Below are positions 43,637 to 52,621 of a DNA stretch of 64,000 nt, piece by piece. The notes beneath the pieces were generated by a model. It saw nothing but the letters and a program-made list of their open reading frames with translations. It was not told the origin of the DNA and made no database searches. The position numbers were made by a program, and so were the translations under genes. The stretch lies in NCBI RefSeq assembly GCF_027988105.1, contig NZ_JAQJZJ010000008.1, forward strand, positions 62,001-126,000, read 5' to 3'. Origin of the DNA: Pseudomonas aestuarii (GTDB lineage: Bacteria > Pseudomonadota > Gammaproteobacteria > Pseudomonadales > Pseudomonadaceae). Position 1 is the stretch's first letter, and each line of letters begins with the position of its first letter.

Positions 43637-44254
43637 CTAGCCCTCACGCAAGCGCTGTAGCGTCTGCATCATCTTGGCCGCGGGGACCTTCTGCAGGCTG
43701 CACAGCAACGCATGGGAAACCCCGGCGAGACCATGCCGCTCGCGCAATAGCGCAGCCATGAAGCAGGTCAGGTTGGCCGCCATTTCCGCATCGGCCAGCG
43801 CACGGTGCGCCTGGCCGGTGTCCGGCAGTTGCGCCCAGCGATTCAGGGTGCCGAGCTTGTGATTAGGCGCCTGCGGCAACAGGCGGCGCGCCAGCAGCAA
43901 CGAGCAGGCGAACGGCTGCACCCGCGTGCGCCGGATCAGCGCCAGCTCGGCATCCCAGAACTTCTGGTCGAAGGAGGCGTTATGCGCCAGCAAGGGAATG
44001 TCGCCGACGAAATCGGCCACCTCGTTCATCACCTGCGCCGCCGGCGGGGCGTTACGCAGCATGGCGTTGCTGATCCCGGTGAGCTGTTCGATAAAGGGCG
44101 GCACCCAGGCACCGCTGTTCATCAGACTCTGGTAACGCGCCACTATCTGCCCGCCTTCGACGATGACCACGCCGATCTCGGTGGCGCGGGCCTGCTGCGC
44201 CGGCGACATGCCAGTGGTTTCAAAATCGAGGACGGCTATCGGAGCTTCGAGCAT
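43637..44254 (-). CDS. DnaQ-like 3'-5' exonuclease
   Basis: A 205-residue DEDDh exonuclease. ExoI is VLDFETTGMSP (Asp9 and Glu11), ExoII is PLLAHNASFDQKFW (Asp near 98), and ExoIII is HRALADAEMAANL with the catalytic His and Asp near 152 and 157. It is similar to stand-alone PolIII epsilon-like proteins, not the replisome subunit, which is larger and lies elsewhere. It trims DNA or RNA 3' ends. It follows the NYN gene on the same strand after 21 nt, so two nuclease-fold genes share a transcript. Confidence 0.92.
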   Translation of the reverse strand: MLEAPIAVLDFETTGMSPAQQARATEIGVVIVEGGQIVARYQSLMNSGAWVPPFIEQLTGISNAMLRNAPPAAQVMNEVADFVGDIPLLAHNASFDQKFWDAELALIRRTRVQPFACSLLLARRLLPQAPNHKLGTLNRWAQLPDTGQAHRALADAEMAANLTCFMAALLRERHGLAGVSHALLCSLQKVPAAKMMQTLQRLREG

Positions 44255-44275
44255 TTATCAGGTTCTCAACGACTA

Positions 44276-44755
44276 TCAATTTCGCAACAACAGCGCGCCT
44301 TCAATCGGCACATAACGACTGGCCGCACGCACCAGCGATTGCGCCGTCAGCCCCGGCACGCCATAGGCCACGGCCTCGATCCCGTGACTGCTGCGGATCT
44401 TCTCCAGCAGCAGGTCGAAATCGCCATCGCCGGACGCCAGCACCACCTCGTCGACCCGCGGCGCGGTGTCCATGATGTCGATGGTGATGCCCACATCCCA
44501 GTCGCCCTTGGCCGAGCCGTCGCTGCGCTGGATATAGGGCTTGAGCTTCACGGTAAAGCCGAGGTTGCGCAGGATCTGCTGGAACTGCTGCTGCTTGGCG
44601 TCACCACGGTCGATGGCATAGGCATAGGCCTCGACGATCTGCCCGTGCCGGCTGATGTCGGCCCAGAGCGCGGCGTAGTCGAAGTGGCAGCCATAGGCCT
44701 GGCGCACGGTGTAATAGAGGTTCTGTACATCGGCGAATACGGCGATTTTCTTCAC
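44276..44755 (-). CDS. NYN-domain (PIN-like) protein, LabA/DUF88 type
   Basis: A 159-residue PIN-like protein. A GTG at 44755 is chosen because AAGAGGA lies 6 nt upstream and gives VKKIAVFADVQNLYYTVRQ, the usual NYN start; a longer ATG frame to 44812 has no support. The acidic active-site pattern is in FADVQN (Asp), YAIDRGD, KGDWDVGITIDIM and LASGDGDFDLLLEKIR. These Asp residues probably bind Mg2+ for RNA cleavage. Substrates are unknown. It is co-directional with the DnaQ-like exonuclease gene. Confidence 0.88.
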   Translation of the reverse strand: MKKIAVFADVQNLYYTVRQAYGCHFDYAALWADISRHGQIVEAYAYAIDRGDAKQQQFQQILRNLGFTVKLKPYIQRSDGSAKGDWDVGITIDIMDTAPRVDEVVLASGDGDFDLLLEKIRSSHGIEAVAYGVPGLTAQSLVRAASRYVPIEGALLLRN

Positions 44756-44907
44756 CGGTAATCCTCTTGGGGTAACAAACGCCGGCCAGTATGCCAGATC
44801 CACCCGGTTCACTTGCCCGCCTGCGCAACCCGTGCGCGCTGAATTTGGAGCGCATGGCCGCGATCGGCTAGAGTGGCGCCCTGCTCACTCGATCGCGATC
44901 CCTGCCC

Positions 44908-45567
44908 ATGAATGCGTTTCACGTCCTGCGCGATGCCTGGTTTTTCTTCAGCCACAACCTGCTGGCAATCGCCCGCCTGTGCTTGCCCCTGGTGGTACTC
45001 GAAGCTGTAGTGCAGCAGTGGGTCAGCGCGCAGACCGGGAGCGAAGCGGCGGTTTACGGCATTCTGGTGGGCCTGCTGTTCTATCCGCTGTACACCGCGG
45101 CGCTGATCCTGTTCCTCGATGCGCGCAGCCGGGGCGAAGCGCCCGCCAGCCGCGACCTGCTCGCCGCCAGCCTGCGTCTGTGGCCGAGCTTTGCCCTGCT
45201 GGCTGGCCTGAGCACCCTGGCGATCATGCTCGGCGCCTCGCTGTTCGTCCTGCCGGGCTTGTGGCTGATGATCAAGCTGGCATTCGCCGAGTACCTGCTG
45301 GTACTGCGCGGGCTGAGCCCGATCAAGGCGTTGCATGAAAGTTTCGAGATAACCAGCGGCTACTTCTGGCAGATTCTGACCTGCGTGCTGTGCGTCATGC
45401 TGCCGCTGTGGCTGCTGGCCTGGGTCAGCCAGCCGGCCGAGGGCGCGCAAGCGGATGTGCTGCTCAGCCTGCTGCTCGACAGTGCCAACGGCTTCCTGCA
45501 ATTGTTCGCCACCGTGGTGCTGTTCCGCCTGTTCATGTTGCGCGCCACCCTGCCGTCAGTGGAATGA
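44908..45567 (+). CDS. YciC-like multi-helix membrane protein
   Basis: A 219-residue inner-membrane protein with about six helices. The N-terminus has LRDAWFFFSHNLLAIARLCL, and family-typical LPGLWLMIKLAFAEYLLVLR is followed by GLSPIKALHESFEITSGYFW, the recurrent YciC/UPF0259 block. Function is unknown, with envelope maintenance often suggested. ATG 44908 has no strong binding site, but homologues start here. It is divergent from the NYN gene and stands alone. Confidence 0.85.
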   Translation: MNAFHVLRDAWFFFSHNLLAIARLCLPLVVLEAVVQQWVSAQTGSEAAVYGILVGLLFYPLYTAALILFLDARSRGEAPASRDLLAASLRLWPSFALLAGLSTLAIMLGASLFVLPGLWLMIKLAFAEYLLVLRGLSPIKALHESFEITSGYFWQILTCVLCVMLPLWLLAWVSQPAEGAQADVLLSLLLDSANGFLQLFATVVLFRLFMLRATLPSVE

Positions 45568-45682
45568 ATCCGGGCGGCGCAGCGCAGATGCGGGTGCGGC
45601 CCGCGATCTCTGAAGGCTCGCCGCAGGCCGTGCACTGACGGTTCAGCGGTACGCCACGATGGCCATCGTTCACCCCCGCGGT

Positions 45683-46528
45683 TCAACCACGGCGCGAGGC
45701 TTGCGGCTTCATGCCGGACAGGCGCGGCAGCAGTATCCGCTCGAACAGCCGTGGGAAGAAGCGCGCCAGGATGCGCGCGCGCCAGTCGACGTTGTTCAGG
45801 ATCAACAAGCGCTTGCGCTTGAGCGCCGCCAGGTAGATGGCTTCGGCGACATCCTGCGGCGAGGCGACCTTGCCCATCGCCAGCGGTGGCTGCGCGGCCA
45901 CCGAACCGTCGCCGACCAGGGCGTTCTTGCGCAGGTCGGTGGCGGTAAAGCCGGGGCACACCAGCATCACGCCGACCCCGCTGTCCTTCAGTTCGTAGCG
46001 CAGGGTCTCGAACAGGCCATGCAGGGCATGCTTGCTGGCGTTGTAGGCACTGCGATAGAGCAACGGGGAGAACCCGGACAGCGAGCTGAGCACGATGATC
46101 TGGCCGCCACGGGCCAGCAGGCTGGGCAGGGCCGCCTTGGTGCAATGCAGGGCGCCGAAATAGTTGACCGCCATGACCCGCTGGAACACCGCCAGTTCGG
46201 TGTCGGCGAAGCTGCTGCGGTGAGTGATGCCGGCGTTGTTGACCAGCACGTCGATCCCGCCGAAGCGCTCGACGGCCAGGGCCACGGCACGCTGCACCGC
46301 CTCGGCGTCGGCGACATCGCAGACCAGCCCCAGGGCCTCGGCGTTGTGATGATCGGCCAGGTGTTGCACCAGGCTGTCCAACGCCGGCTGCTGCAGGTCC
46401 AGGATCACCAGGCGCGCGCCGGCCTGGGCCAGGCGCACGGCCAGGGCGCGGCCGATACCGGCGCAGCCACCGCTGATCAACACCACTTTGCGATCGAATA
46501 TTTTACTGGCGAAGACCTTGCGGTACAT
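45683..46528 (-). CDS. Short-chain dehydrogenase/reductase
   Basis: A 281-residue classical SDR. The cofactor loop VVLISGGCAGIGRALAVRLA is at about residues 15-34, with ILDLQQ (Asp at the end of beta-2, favouring NAD). VLVNNAGIT, the catalytic Ser in VLSSLSGF, and Tyr-x3-Lys in YRSAYNASKHALHG are present. The C-terminus is extended and basic (RARILARFFPRLFERILLPR), possibly a membrane-facing helix as in DHRS-like lipid SDRs. The substrate is not known. It is 33 nt after the CDGSH gene on the same strand. A decayed repeat-like sequence lies near 45612-45650. Confidence 0.92.
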   Translation of the reverse strand: MYRKVFASKIFDRKVVLISGGCAGIGRALAVRLAQAGARLVILDLQQPALDSLVQHLADHHNAEALGLVCDVADAEAVQRAVALAVERFGGIDVLVNNAGITHRSSFADTELAVFQRVMAVNYFGALHCTKAALPSLLARGGQIIVLSSLSGFSPLLYRSAYNASKHALHGLFETLRYELKDSGVGVMLVCPGFTATDLRKNALVGDGSVAAQPPLAMGKVASPQDVAEAIYLAALKRKRLLILNNVDWRARILARFFPRLFERILLPRLSGMKPQASRRG

Positions 46529-46561
46529 GGTTTGCCCCCCGGCTGTGCGTGGCTGCTGGTA

Positions 46562-46801
46562 CTACAGCTTGTTATGACTACCGTCGCAACAGGGCGGCGT
46601 CTGGGTATGCTTGCAACCGCAAAAGTACAGGGTGTCGCGCTGTTCGGCATGGTATTTCAGCGGCGTGATGCCCGTGCCTTTATGGCTGCCATCGCAAAAC
46701 GGCTGGCTGGCGCTGCGCCCGCAACGACACCAGAAATAGTCTTTGCCGGCCTGCACCTCAACGGCAAAGGGACCTCGCTGGGCAATCAGCGGCTCGGTCA
46801 T
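46562..46801 (-). CDS. Double CDGSH iron-sulfur protein
   Basis: A 79-residue protein with two CDGSH motifs: C-R-C-x7-CDGSH (about residues 25-40) and C-G-C-x7-CDGSH (about 61-76). Each should bind a 2Fe-2S cluster with three Cys and one His. It is a soluble miner-2-like arrangement. It begins MTEPLIAQRGPFAVEVQAGK. Bacterial members take part in iron or redox homeostasis, but this one is untested. It is upstream of the SDR gene, with 33 nt between them, and the two are probably co-transcribed. Confidence 0.93.
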   Translation of the reverse strand: MTEPLIAQRGPFAVEVQAGKDYFWCRCGRSASQPFCDGSHKGTGITPLKYHAEQRDTLYFCGCKHTQTPPCCDGSHNKL

Positions 46802-47085
46802 TGCTCACTCCTCAGGTCAGCATACGAATCCACAGCAGCCAGATCGACGGCACAGCGCCTCACCCGGCAGTGGCATGCCAGCCTCCTGGTTTTTTCAGCA
46901 TAGTCCAGGCACTCCTTGCCCTGGCCTGGAATGCTGCAACGGCGGCCGGCGCCGGTTGGGCGTGGGCGGACTGGCCCATGTGCAGCGGCATGATCGTCTC
47001 GCGCCACGCACCTGGCGCCGAACTACGAGCACGGGCAGGCATCCGCTGAGTATCTGCAGCTGCCCAAGGCGCCGGCCTGTACCCG

Positions 47086-49620
47086 TTACTTGCGCGGCTT
47101 GGCCCGCGCGGTGGGTTCGGCGATCAGCGGGTCGTCCGGCCAGTAGTGCTTGGGATAGCGGCCCTTGAGGTCCTTCTTCACCTCGCTGTAGGTGCTGCGC
47201 CAGAAGTTGCCCAGGTCCTGGGTCACCTGCACCGGGCGACGTGCCGGCGACAGCAGGTGCAGCTTGACCACTTGCCGGCCGCCGGCGATGCGCGGCGTAT
47301 CGGCCAGGCCGAACAGCTCCTGCAGACGCACCGCCAGCACCGGCGGCTGCTCGCTGTAATCCAGGCCGATGCGCGAACCGGACGGCACCTGCAGGCTGCG
47401 CGGCGCCAGTTCGTCGAGGCGCTGCGGCAGCGGCCAGGGCAACAGGTTCTTGAGCAAACCGGGCAAATCCAGATTGGCGAAATGACTGAGGCGCTTGACC
47501 TTGCCCAGGTAGGGTTGCAACCAGTCTTCCAGGCTGGCGAGCAGCGCCGCATCGCTGACATCCGGCCACTGGCTGGCGCCCTTGGCGGTCAGGTCCAGCG
47601 TGCGCAGCAAGGCCACCCGCGCCTGCCACTGGCGCAGCTCCGGGGTCCAGGGCAGCAGCGCCAGGCCCTTGCGCCGCACCAGGCCGAGCAAGGCACGGCT
47701 GCGCGCGGCTTCATCCAGGCCGGTCAAGGGCTCGCGTTCGAGGACCAATTCGCCGACCTTGCGCTGGCGTTCGGCGCGCAGCACGCCTTCGCGCTCGTCC
47801 CAGTCCAGCTCCTCATGCACGCTGACCTGTTCGGCCAGCACCGTCTCGAACAGCAGCGGATCGAGGTCGGCGGCCAGGTAGATGCGTTCCTCGCGCTGGC
47901 CCTGGCGGCTGCCGAGATCGGCCAGCACCAGCCACTCATGCTTCATCAGCGCATCGGCCTCGGCGAACAGCGCGGCGCGGCCATTGGCCAGACGGTACTC
48001 GCCGCCTCCCGCGCGGCGCTGCTGGGCGACCCGGTCCGGGTAGGCGAACGCCAACAGGGCGCCGAGCCAGCGCGGATGGTCGGGATCGGCCACCGGCGTG
48101 CTTACCGGGCTGCGCTTGAGATAGCCGTGGAACTGCCGGGCCAACTGGCGGGCCCGCTGCACTCCGCCTTGGGCTCCACGCGTGGCCTTGCTCGCGCCGC
48201 AGAGCAGCGCCAGTCGACTGTGCAAGTCTGCTCCTGCCCCGCGCAAGATATCGCGTTCGCCGAGCAAGGCGGCCAGGTCGCAGGCCAGCGCCCCCAAGCC
48301 CAACGCCTGGCCGCGCAGCAGCAGGTGGGCGATGCGCGGGTGCGCCGGCAGTTCGGCCATGGCCTGGCCATGGCGCGTCAGTACTCCGCGCTCATCCAGC
48401 GCGCCCAGGCGGGTCAGCAGATCAACGGCCTGGGCATAAGCCGCCGCCGGCGGCGGGTCGAGCCAGGCCAGTTCCGCCGGGGTCACGCCCCAGCGCGCCA
48501 ACTGCAGGGCCAGGCCGGCCAGATCGGCCTGGAGGATTTCCGCCGCGGCATAGGCGGCGAGCTGCTCGTGCTGGTGTTGCGACCACAGGCGGTAACAGCT
48601 CCCCGGCTGCAGGCGCCCGGCGCGACCGGCACGCTGGGTGGCGCTGGCACGGGAAATCCGCTGGGTGTCCAGGCGGGTCATGCCGCTGCCCGGATCGAAA
48701 CGCGGCACCCGCGCCAGACCGGCATCCACCACCACGCGCACGCCGTCGATGGTCAGGCTGGTCTCGGCGATGTTGGTCGCCAGCACCACCTTGCGCGTGC
48801 CGGCCGGCGCCGGCTCGATGGCCGCGCGCTGGGCACTGAGGTCGAGCTCGCCGTGCAGCGGACAGAGGAGGATCTCGCTGCGCCCGGCCAAGGCCTCGGC
48901 CAACTGCTCATTGACCCGGCGAATCTCCGCCTGCCCGGGGAGAAAGACCAGCAGGCTGCCCTGTTCGTCGGCCAGGGCCTGCAACACCGTCTGCACCACT
49001 CTGGGTTCGAGCCACTCGCCGGGTTGATAAGGCGCGCCCCAGCGCTGCTCCACCGGGAACATGCGACCCTCGCTGCGCAGCACCGGCGCATCGTCGAGCA
49101 GCGCGGCCAGTTTCTCGCCTTCCAGGGTGGCCGACATCAGCAGCACCTTGAGCGCCGGCTCGCCGGAGTCCTCGCCGCGCAACATGCTGCGACCGTTGAG
49201 ACACAGGGCCAGGGCCAGGTCGGCGTCCAGGCTGCGTTCGTGGAATTCATCGAAGATCACCAGGCCGACCCCCTCCAGCGCCGGGTCGTCCTGCAGACGG
49301 CGGGCGAGAATGCCCTCGGTGACCACCTCGATGCGGGTGCGCGGGCCGACCTTGCTGTCCAGGCGGATACGGTAGCCGACGGTCTCGCCAACCGCCTCGC
49401 CCAGCTGGCTGGCCAGGCGTTCGGCGGCGGCGCGCGCGGCCAGGCGGCGCGGCTCGAGCATGATGATGCGTTGCCCGGCCAGCCAGGGTTCGTCGAGCAG
49501 GGCCAGCGGCACGCGGGTGGTCTTGCCGGCGCCGGGCGGGGCCTCCAGAACGGCCTCATGGCGGCTCGCCAGGGCTTGGCGCAGCGCAGGTAGCAGGACA
49601 TCGATAGGCAAGGAATTCAT
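47086..49620 (-). CDS. hrpB: ATP-dependent helicase HrpB
   Basis: An 844-residue DEAH/RHA-type helicase. Walker A LEAPPGAGKTTRVPLALL is at about residues 25-42, with Walker B as IFDEFHERSLDADLAL. Motif III is LLMSATLEG, and motif V/VI regions are VLATNIAETSLTIDGV and QRAGRAGRLQPGSCYRLW. The HrpB-specific C-terminal domain follows, with SEVKKDLKGRYPKHYWPDDP near the end. The length matches the family. In Pseudomonas the gene is common but its role is obscure. The lipoprotein gene upstream is divergent. Stop at 47086. Confidence 0.95.
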   Translation of the reverse strand: MNSLPIDVLLPALRQALASRHEAVLEAPPGAGKTTRVPLALLDEPWLAGQRIIMLEPRRLAARAAAERLASQLGEAVGETVGYRIRLDSKVGPRTRIEVVTEGILARRLQDDPALEGVGLVIFDEFHERSLDADLALALCLNGRSMLRGEDSGEPALKVLLMSATLEGEKLAALLDDAPVLRSEGRMFPVEQRWGAPYQPGEWLEPRVVQTVLQALADEQGSLLVFLPGQAEIRRVNEQLAEALAGRSEILLCPLHGELDLSAQRAAIEPAPAGTRKVVLATNIAETSLTIDGVRVVVDAGLARVPRFDPGSGMTRLDTQRISRASATQRAGRAGRLQPGSCYRLWSQHQHEQLAAYAAAEILQADLAGLALQLARWGVTPAELAWLDPPPAAAYAQAVDLLTRLGALDERGVLTRHGQAMAELPAHPRIAHLLLRGQALGLGALACDLAALLGERDILRGAGADLHSRLALLCGASKATRGAQGGVQRARQLARQFHGYLKRSPVSTPVADPDHPRWLGALLAFAYPDRVAQQRRAGGGEYRLANGRAALFAEADALMKHEWLVLADLGSRQGQREERIYLAADLDPLLFETVLAEQVSVHEELDWDEREGVLRAERQRKVGELVLEREPLTGLDEAARSRALLGLVRRKGLALLPWTPELRQWQARVALLRTLDLTAKGASQWPDVSDAALLASLEDWLQPYLGKVKRLSHFANLDLPGLLKNLLPWPLPQRLDELAPRSLQVPSGSRIGLDYSEQPPVLAVRLQELFGLADTPRIAGGRQVVKLHLLSPARRPVQVTQDLGNFWRSTYSEVKKDLKGRYPKHYWPDDPLIAEPTARAKPRK

Positions 49621-49760
49621 GAAGGCTCCAATCTGGCCGGCGATTATAGCGGCGAACCACCAGCGGACTCTGTCGGTCTTAGCGTGGTCGTAGCAATGCG
49701 CCGCAGTTTTGCCCCAGCCGGCTTGCTATAGTTGCGCCACTTACTATCCGGAGGTATTCG

Positions 49761-50180
49761 ATGCGCACCCCATACCGCGTTATCGGCGGCACTCTCGCCG
49801 TCACCCTGCTCACCCAGTTGAGTGCCTGCGGCACCCTGTTCTTTCCCGATCGACGCGGCCAGATCGAAGGCCGGATCGACCCGGTGGTGGCGGCACTGAA
49901 TGCGGTCGGCATCCTGTTTTACGTGATCCCCGGCCTGATCGCCTTCGGCATCGACTTCGCCACCGGCGCCATCTACCTGCCAAACGGACAACATGCCCAA
50001 GTCGACCCGCAAGAGCTGAACAAGGCGGTGGATGCCGAAGGCAAGATCGATAACGCCCGGCTCAAGGCCCTGATCGAGCAGCACACCGGCCACAGCCTGC
50101 CGCTCGATGACCCGCGCCTGAGCCACAGCAGCGCCAGCGCCGAGCAACTGGCGGCCTATGGCCTGCAGCCGGCGGCTTAA
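49761..50180 (+). CDS. Lipoprotein, YceK-like
   Basis: A 139-residue lipoprotein. The signal VIGGTLAVTLLTQLSACGTL has the lipobox LSAC at residues 20-23, with Cys23 the predicted lipid anchor. DRRGQIEGRIDPVVAALNAV and a hydrophobic segment (GILFYVIPGLIAFGIDFATG, about residues 50-70) resemble YceK/YidQ-type lipoproteins. A soluble tail with QVDPQELNKAVDAEGKIDN follows. GGAGG 7 nt before ATG 49761 fixes the start. Envelope location is clear; function is unknown. Confidence 0.85.
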   Translation: MRTPYRVIGGTLAVTLLTQLSACGTLFFPDRRGQIEGRIDPVVAALNAVGILFYVIPGLIAFGIDFATGAIYLPNGQHAQVDPQELNKAVDAEGKIDNARLKALIEQHTGHSLPLDDPRLSHSSASAEQLAAYGLQPAA

Positions 50181-50256
50181 GCGCCTGCCACCCCACCCGC
50201 CCCACCACACCTGGCCTAGCTCGCTGAGCCAGGCCTGACACCGAGAGCAAGTTTTT

Positions 50257-51141
50257 GTGACCATACCACCGCAGCATGCCCGCCTGATGCGCCAGGCCAC
50301 CTTTGCCGCGCTGGCCGTGGCCTTGACCCTGGCACTGGCCAAGGCCTTCGCCTGGTGGCTGAGCGGCTCGGTCAGCCTGTTGGCCGGCCTCACCGACTCA
50401 CTGCTGGATGGCGCCGCCTCGCTGCTCAACCTGATCGCCGTGCACTATGCCTTGCGCCCGGCGGACGAAGACCATCGTTACGGACACGGCAAGGCCGAGG
50501 CGCTGGCCGGACTGGGCCAGGCGCTGTTTATCGGCATCAGTGCGGGCGTGGTCGGCATGCATGGCGTGGATCGCCTGCTCAATCCGCAACCACTCGGCGC
50601 CGCGACCCTGGGCGTGGTGGTGATGCTGCTGTCGCTGGCACTGACCGCCGCCCTGCTGCTGTTCCAGAGTCATGTGGTGCGCGAAACCGGCTCCACCGCG
50701 ATCCGCGCGGACTCGCTGCATTACCGCTCCGACTTGCTGCTCAACAGCAGCATCCTGCTCGCCCTGCTGCTGGCCAGCTTCGGCTGGCCGCAACTGGATG
50801 CGCTGTTCGGGATCGGCATTGCCTTCTACATCCTCTGGAGCGCCGTAAGCATCGCCCGCGAAGCGGCGGCCGTGCTGATGGACAAGGAACTGGCACCGGA
50901 GCTCAGCGAGCGCATGCACCTGCTGGCCTGCGGCATCCCCGGCGTGCTCGGCGTGCATGACCTGCGCACGCGCATGTCTGGCACCCGCTGGTTCGTCCAG
51001 CTGCATGTGGAGTTGTCCGGCGAGCTGAGCCTGCTGCAAGCCCATGAACTGTGCGAGCTAGTGGAGTACGCAATTCGCGCCGAATTCTCCCGTGCCGAAG
51101 TGCTGGTGCATGCCGACCCACTCGATCCGGATACCCCCTGA
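50257..51141 (+). CDS. Cation diffusion facilitator (FieF-like)
   Basis: A 294-residue CDF transporter with six membrane helices and a cytoplasmic C-terminal domain. Transport-site Asp residues are in AGLTDSLLDGAASLLN (helix 2) and the matching His/Asp in LHYRSDLLLNSS (helix 5), with the conserved HRYGHGKAEALAG between helices 2 and 3. The C-terminal HDLRTRMSGTRWFVQLHVEL contains the dimer-interface metal sites. Members export Fe(II)/Zn(II) by proton antiport. The start is GTG 50257, as the N-terminus aligns with FieF; ATG 50287 is the alternative. Confidence 0.92.
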   Translation: MTIPPQHARLMRQATFAALAVALTLALAKAFAWWLSGSVSLLAGLTDSLLDGAASLLNLIAVHYALRPADEDHRYGHGKAEALAGLGQALFIGISAGVVGMHGVDRLLNPQPLGAATLGVVVMLLSLALTAALLLFQSHVVRETGSTAIRADSLHYRSDLLLNSSILLALLLASFGWPQLDALFGIGIAFYILWSAVSIAREAAAVLMDKELAPELSERMHLLACGIPGVLGVHDLRTRMSGTRWFVQLHVELSGELSLLQAHELCELVEYAIRAEFSRAEVLVHADPLDPDTP

Positions 51142-51701
51142 TGCTCGCCACGCGGCGGCAAACATCCGCCTGTTGCCAGGGTCTGGCTTGATGCCCCGGG
51201 ACGCGACAAAGCGCAGGGTGGGCTAGATGCGCTGCGCGCCCTGAGCCAGCGCAAGCGACCCCGGGTTGCGGCGCAATCACGGCTTACCCGGCGCGCGAAT
51301 TCTGTGGTTCGGCTCGACTGCAACCTGCCGCCAACCCCGCCGACAAAAGCTGCGCTGCACGAAATGGGGAGCGCGCGCAGAAAAAAGGGAGGCCATGCGG
51401 CCTCCCTTTTTTCTTGCCTGGGCAAGTGTCCGCTACTGGCAATTCTGTTGCCGCTTTCGTCGCCCGCCTGGTTGGGCAGTGCGGACCCGGGTGCCGTGAC
51501 GGCCTGGTAAGGCCGGCGGCGCCGGTTCGCCTGATTGGGCGAACCGGGTGGACGTGTCGTCCGGGCCGTGAAACTGAGGTAAAGATTACCGATACCGGCG
51601 CAGTTAAAGATTGCGAATATTGCTGATTAACGCACCACTTGCGCAATTTTTAGCTAACAGCGCATGATTCATCGCAACCAATAGATGAAAGAGCGTCAAA
51701 C
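51142..51701. other. 560-nt gene-poor stretch before the Lrp gene
   Basis: No convincing ORF. 51142-51380 is GC-rich with common intergenic-repeat-like words. A strong terminator sits at 51381-51412. 51413-51550 is GC-rich and includes a second hairpin, CCGGTTCGCC (51522-51531) with GGCGAACCGG (51538-51547). 51560-51701 is markedly AT-rich and probably contains the Lrp-family gene's promoter. A small RNA between the two hairpins is possible but has no recognised promoter. Confidence 0.5.
51381..51412. terminator. Strong bidirectional rho-independent terminator
   Basis: AAAAAAGGGAGGCC (51381-51394) and GGCCTCCCTTTTTT (51399-51412) form a 14-bp perfect stem with a 4-nt loop. It has A-run and T-run flanks, so it works in either direction. 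It lies 240 nt after the FieF-like stop. Confidence 0.88.
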
Positions 51702-52181
51702 ATGACCAGACTCGATCGCTACGACCTGAATATCCTCGCCGAATTGCAGCGCGACGCCACCCTGTCCAATCAAGACCTGGCCGAGCGTATCGGCCTGTCG
51801 CCTTCACCCTGCTCGCGGCGGGTCAAGCAACTGGAGGACGACGGCTACATCCTCGGCCAGGTGGCCCTGCTGGATCGCAAGAAGCTCGGCCTGACCCTCA
51901 CCGCCTATATCCTGATCGGCATGGACAAACACACCCCCGAGCGTTTCGAGCACTTCCAGGAGATGATCCGCCAATGCCCGGAGGTGCTCGAATGCAGCCT
52001 GGTCACCGGCATGGACGCCGACTACCAGCTCAAGGTGGTGGTGCCGGACATGGATCATTACCAACAATTCCTGCTCGGCACCCTGACCCGCATCGAGGGC
52101 GTCTCCAGCGTGCGCTCGAGTTTCGTCCTGCAACAGATCCTCTCCAGCACCCAGCTACCACTGCAGCACCTGCGCAGCTGA
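51702..52181 (+). CDS. Lrp/AsnC-family transcriptional regulator
   Basis: A 159-residue protein. The N-terminal helix-turn-helix is LDRYDLNILAELQRDATLSN then LAERIGLSPSPCSRRVKQLE (residues about 4-45). The C-terminal RAM domain has VLECSLVTGMDADYQLKVVV, the GxxD region that binds amino acids and assembles octamers. The subgroup with SPSPC in the recognition helix includes regulators of amino-acid catabolism such as BkdR or PutR, but neighbours give no clue. A long AT-rich leader precedes it. GAGCGTCAAAC gives a modest binding site. Confidence 0.92.
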   Translation: MTRLDRYDLNILAELQRDATLSNQDLAERIGLSPSPCSRRVKQLEDDGYILGQVALLDRKKLGLTLTAYILIGMDKHTPERFEHFQEMIRQCPEVLECSLVTGMDADYQLKVVVPDMDHYQQFLLGTLTRIEGVSSVRSSFVLQQILSSTQLPLQHLRS

Positions 52182-52283
52182 GCGGCACTTACCGACGGTC
52201 GCTGACAACCTCAGGTACTGACGTATAATCGCCGGCGTTTTGCCCTGCCCCTGGCAGCCCGATGTCAGCCAACTGAGGTCACC

Positions 52284-52487
52284 ATGGATCCGCAAGTGTT
52301 CGAAGAATTGATGATGACCGTACTGGTCGGTGGCCTGGTGCTGTTCATGGCGTTCATCGTCTGGGACCTGGCGAAGAAGTCCAAGGCCGGACGTTTCGGC
52401 AGCATGATCCTGTTCCTCGCCCTGGGCCTGGGCGTACTCGGTTTCCTGATCAAGACCGTGGTGATCGCCAGCCTGGAAGGCGTCTGA
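52284..52487 (+). CDS. DUF2788 small membrane protein
   Basis: A 67-residue protein with two membrane helices (LMMTVLVGGLVLFMAFIVWD and GSMILFLALGLGVLGFLIKT) joined by a short basic loop (AKKSKAGRF). It matches DUF2788, a small family of Pseudomonas and relatives without known function. GAGGTCACC precedes ATG 52284. It is convergent with rluE, with repeat copy B between them. Confidence 0.9.
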   Translation: MDPQVFEELMMTVLVGGLVLFMAFIVWDLAKKSKAGRFGSMILFLALGLGVLGFLIKTVVIASLEGV

Positions 52488-52527
52488 GGCGTAGTTGAAA
52501 AGCCCTGCGCCGGGAGCAATCCGCATT

Positions 52528-52621
52528 GTAGGGTGTCACTCGCCGCAGGCAGTACAGCGTGGATCACCGACGCGGCACAACGCTGGCGGGCTGTCGCTTC
52601 GCTCCGAACGGAACGCCCTAC
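52528..52621 (+). repeat. GTAGGG intergenic repeat, copy B
   Basis: 94 bp beginning GTAGGGTGTCACTCGCCGCA and ending GCCCTAC. It is nearly the same length as copy A and in the same orientation. The right end supplies the TAG stop of rluE on the minus strand (52618-52620). The middle differs from copy A at several positions (GTGGATCACCGACG), so it is not a recent duplicate. Confidence 0.85.

Noticed and set aside
46802..47085. Open frames in the gap between the CDGSH gene and hrpB
   Set aside because: The frames (for example 46895-47085 on either strand) lack ribosome binding sites and recognisable composition; the gap shows no repeat match either.
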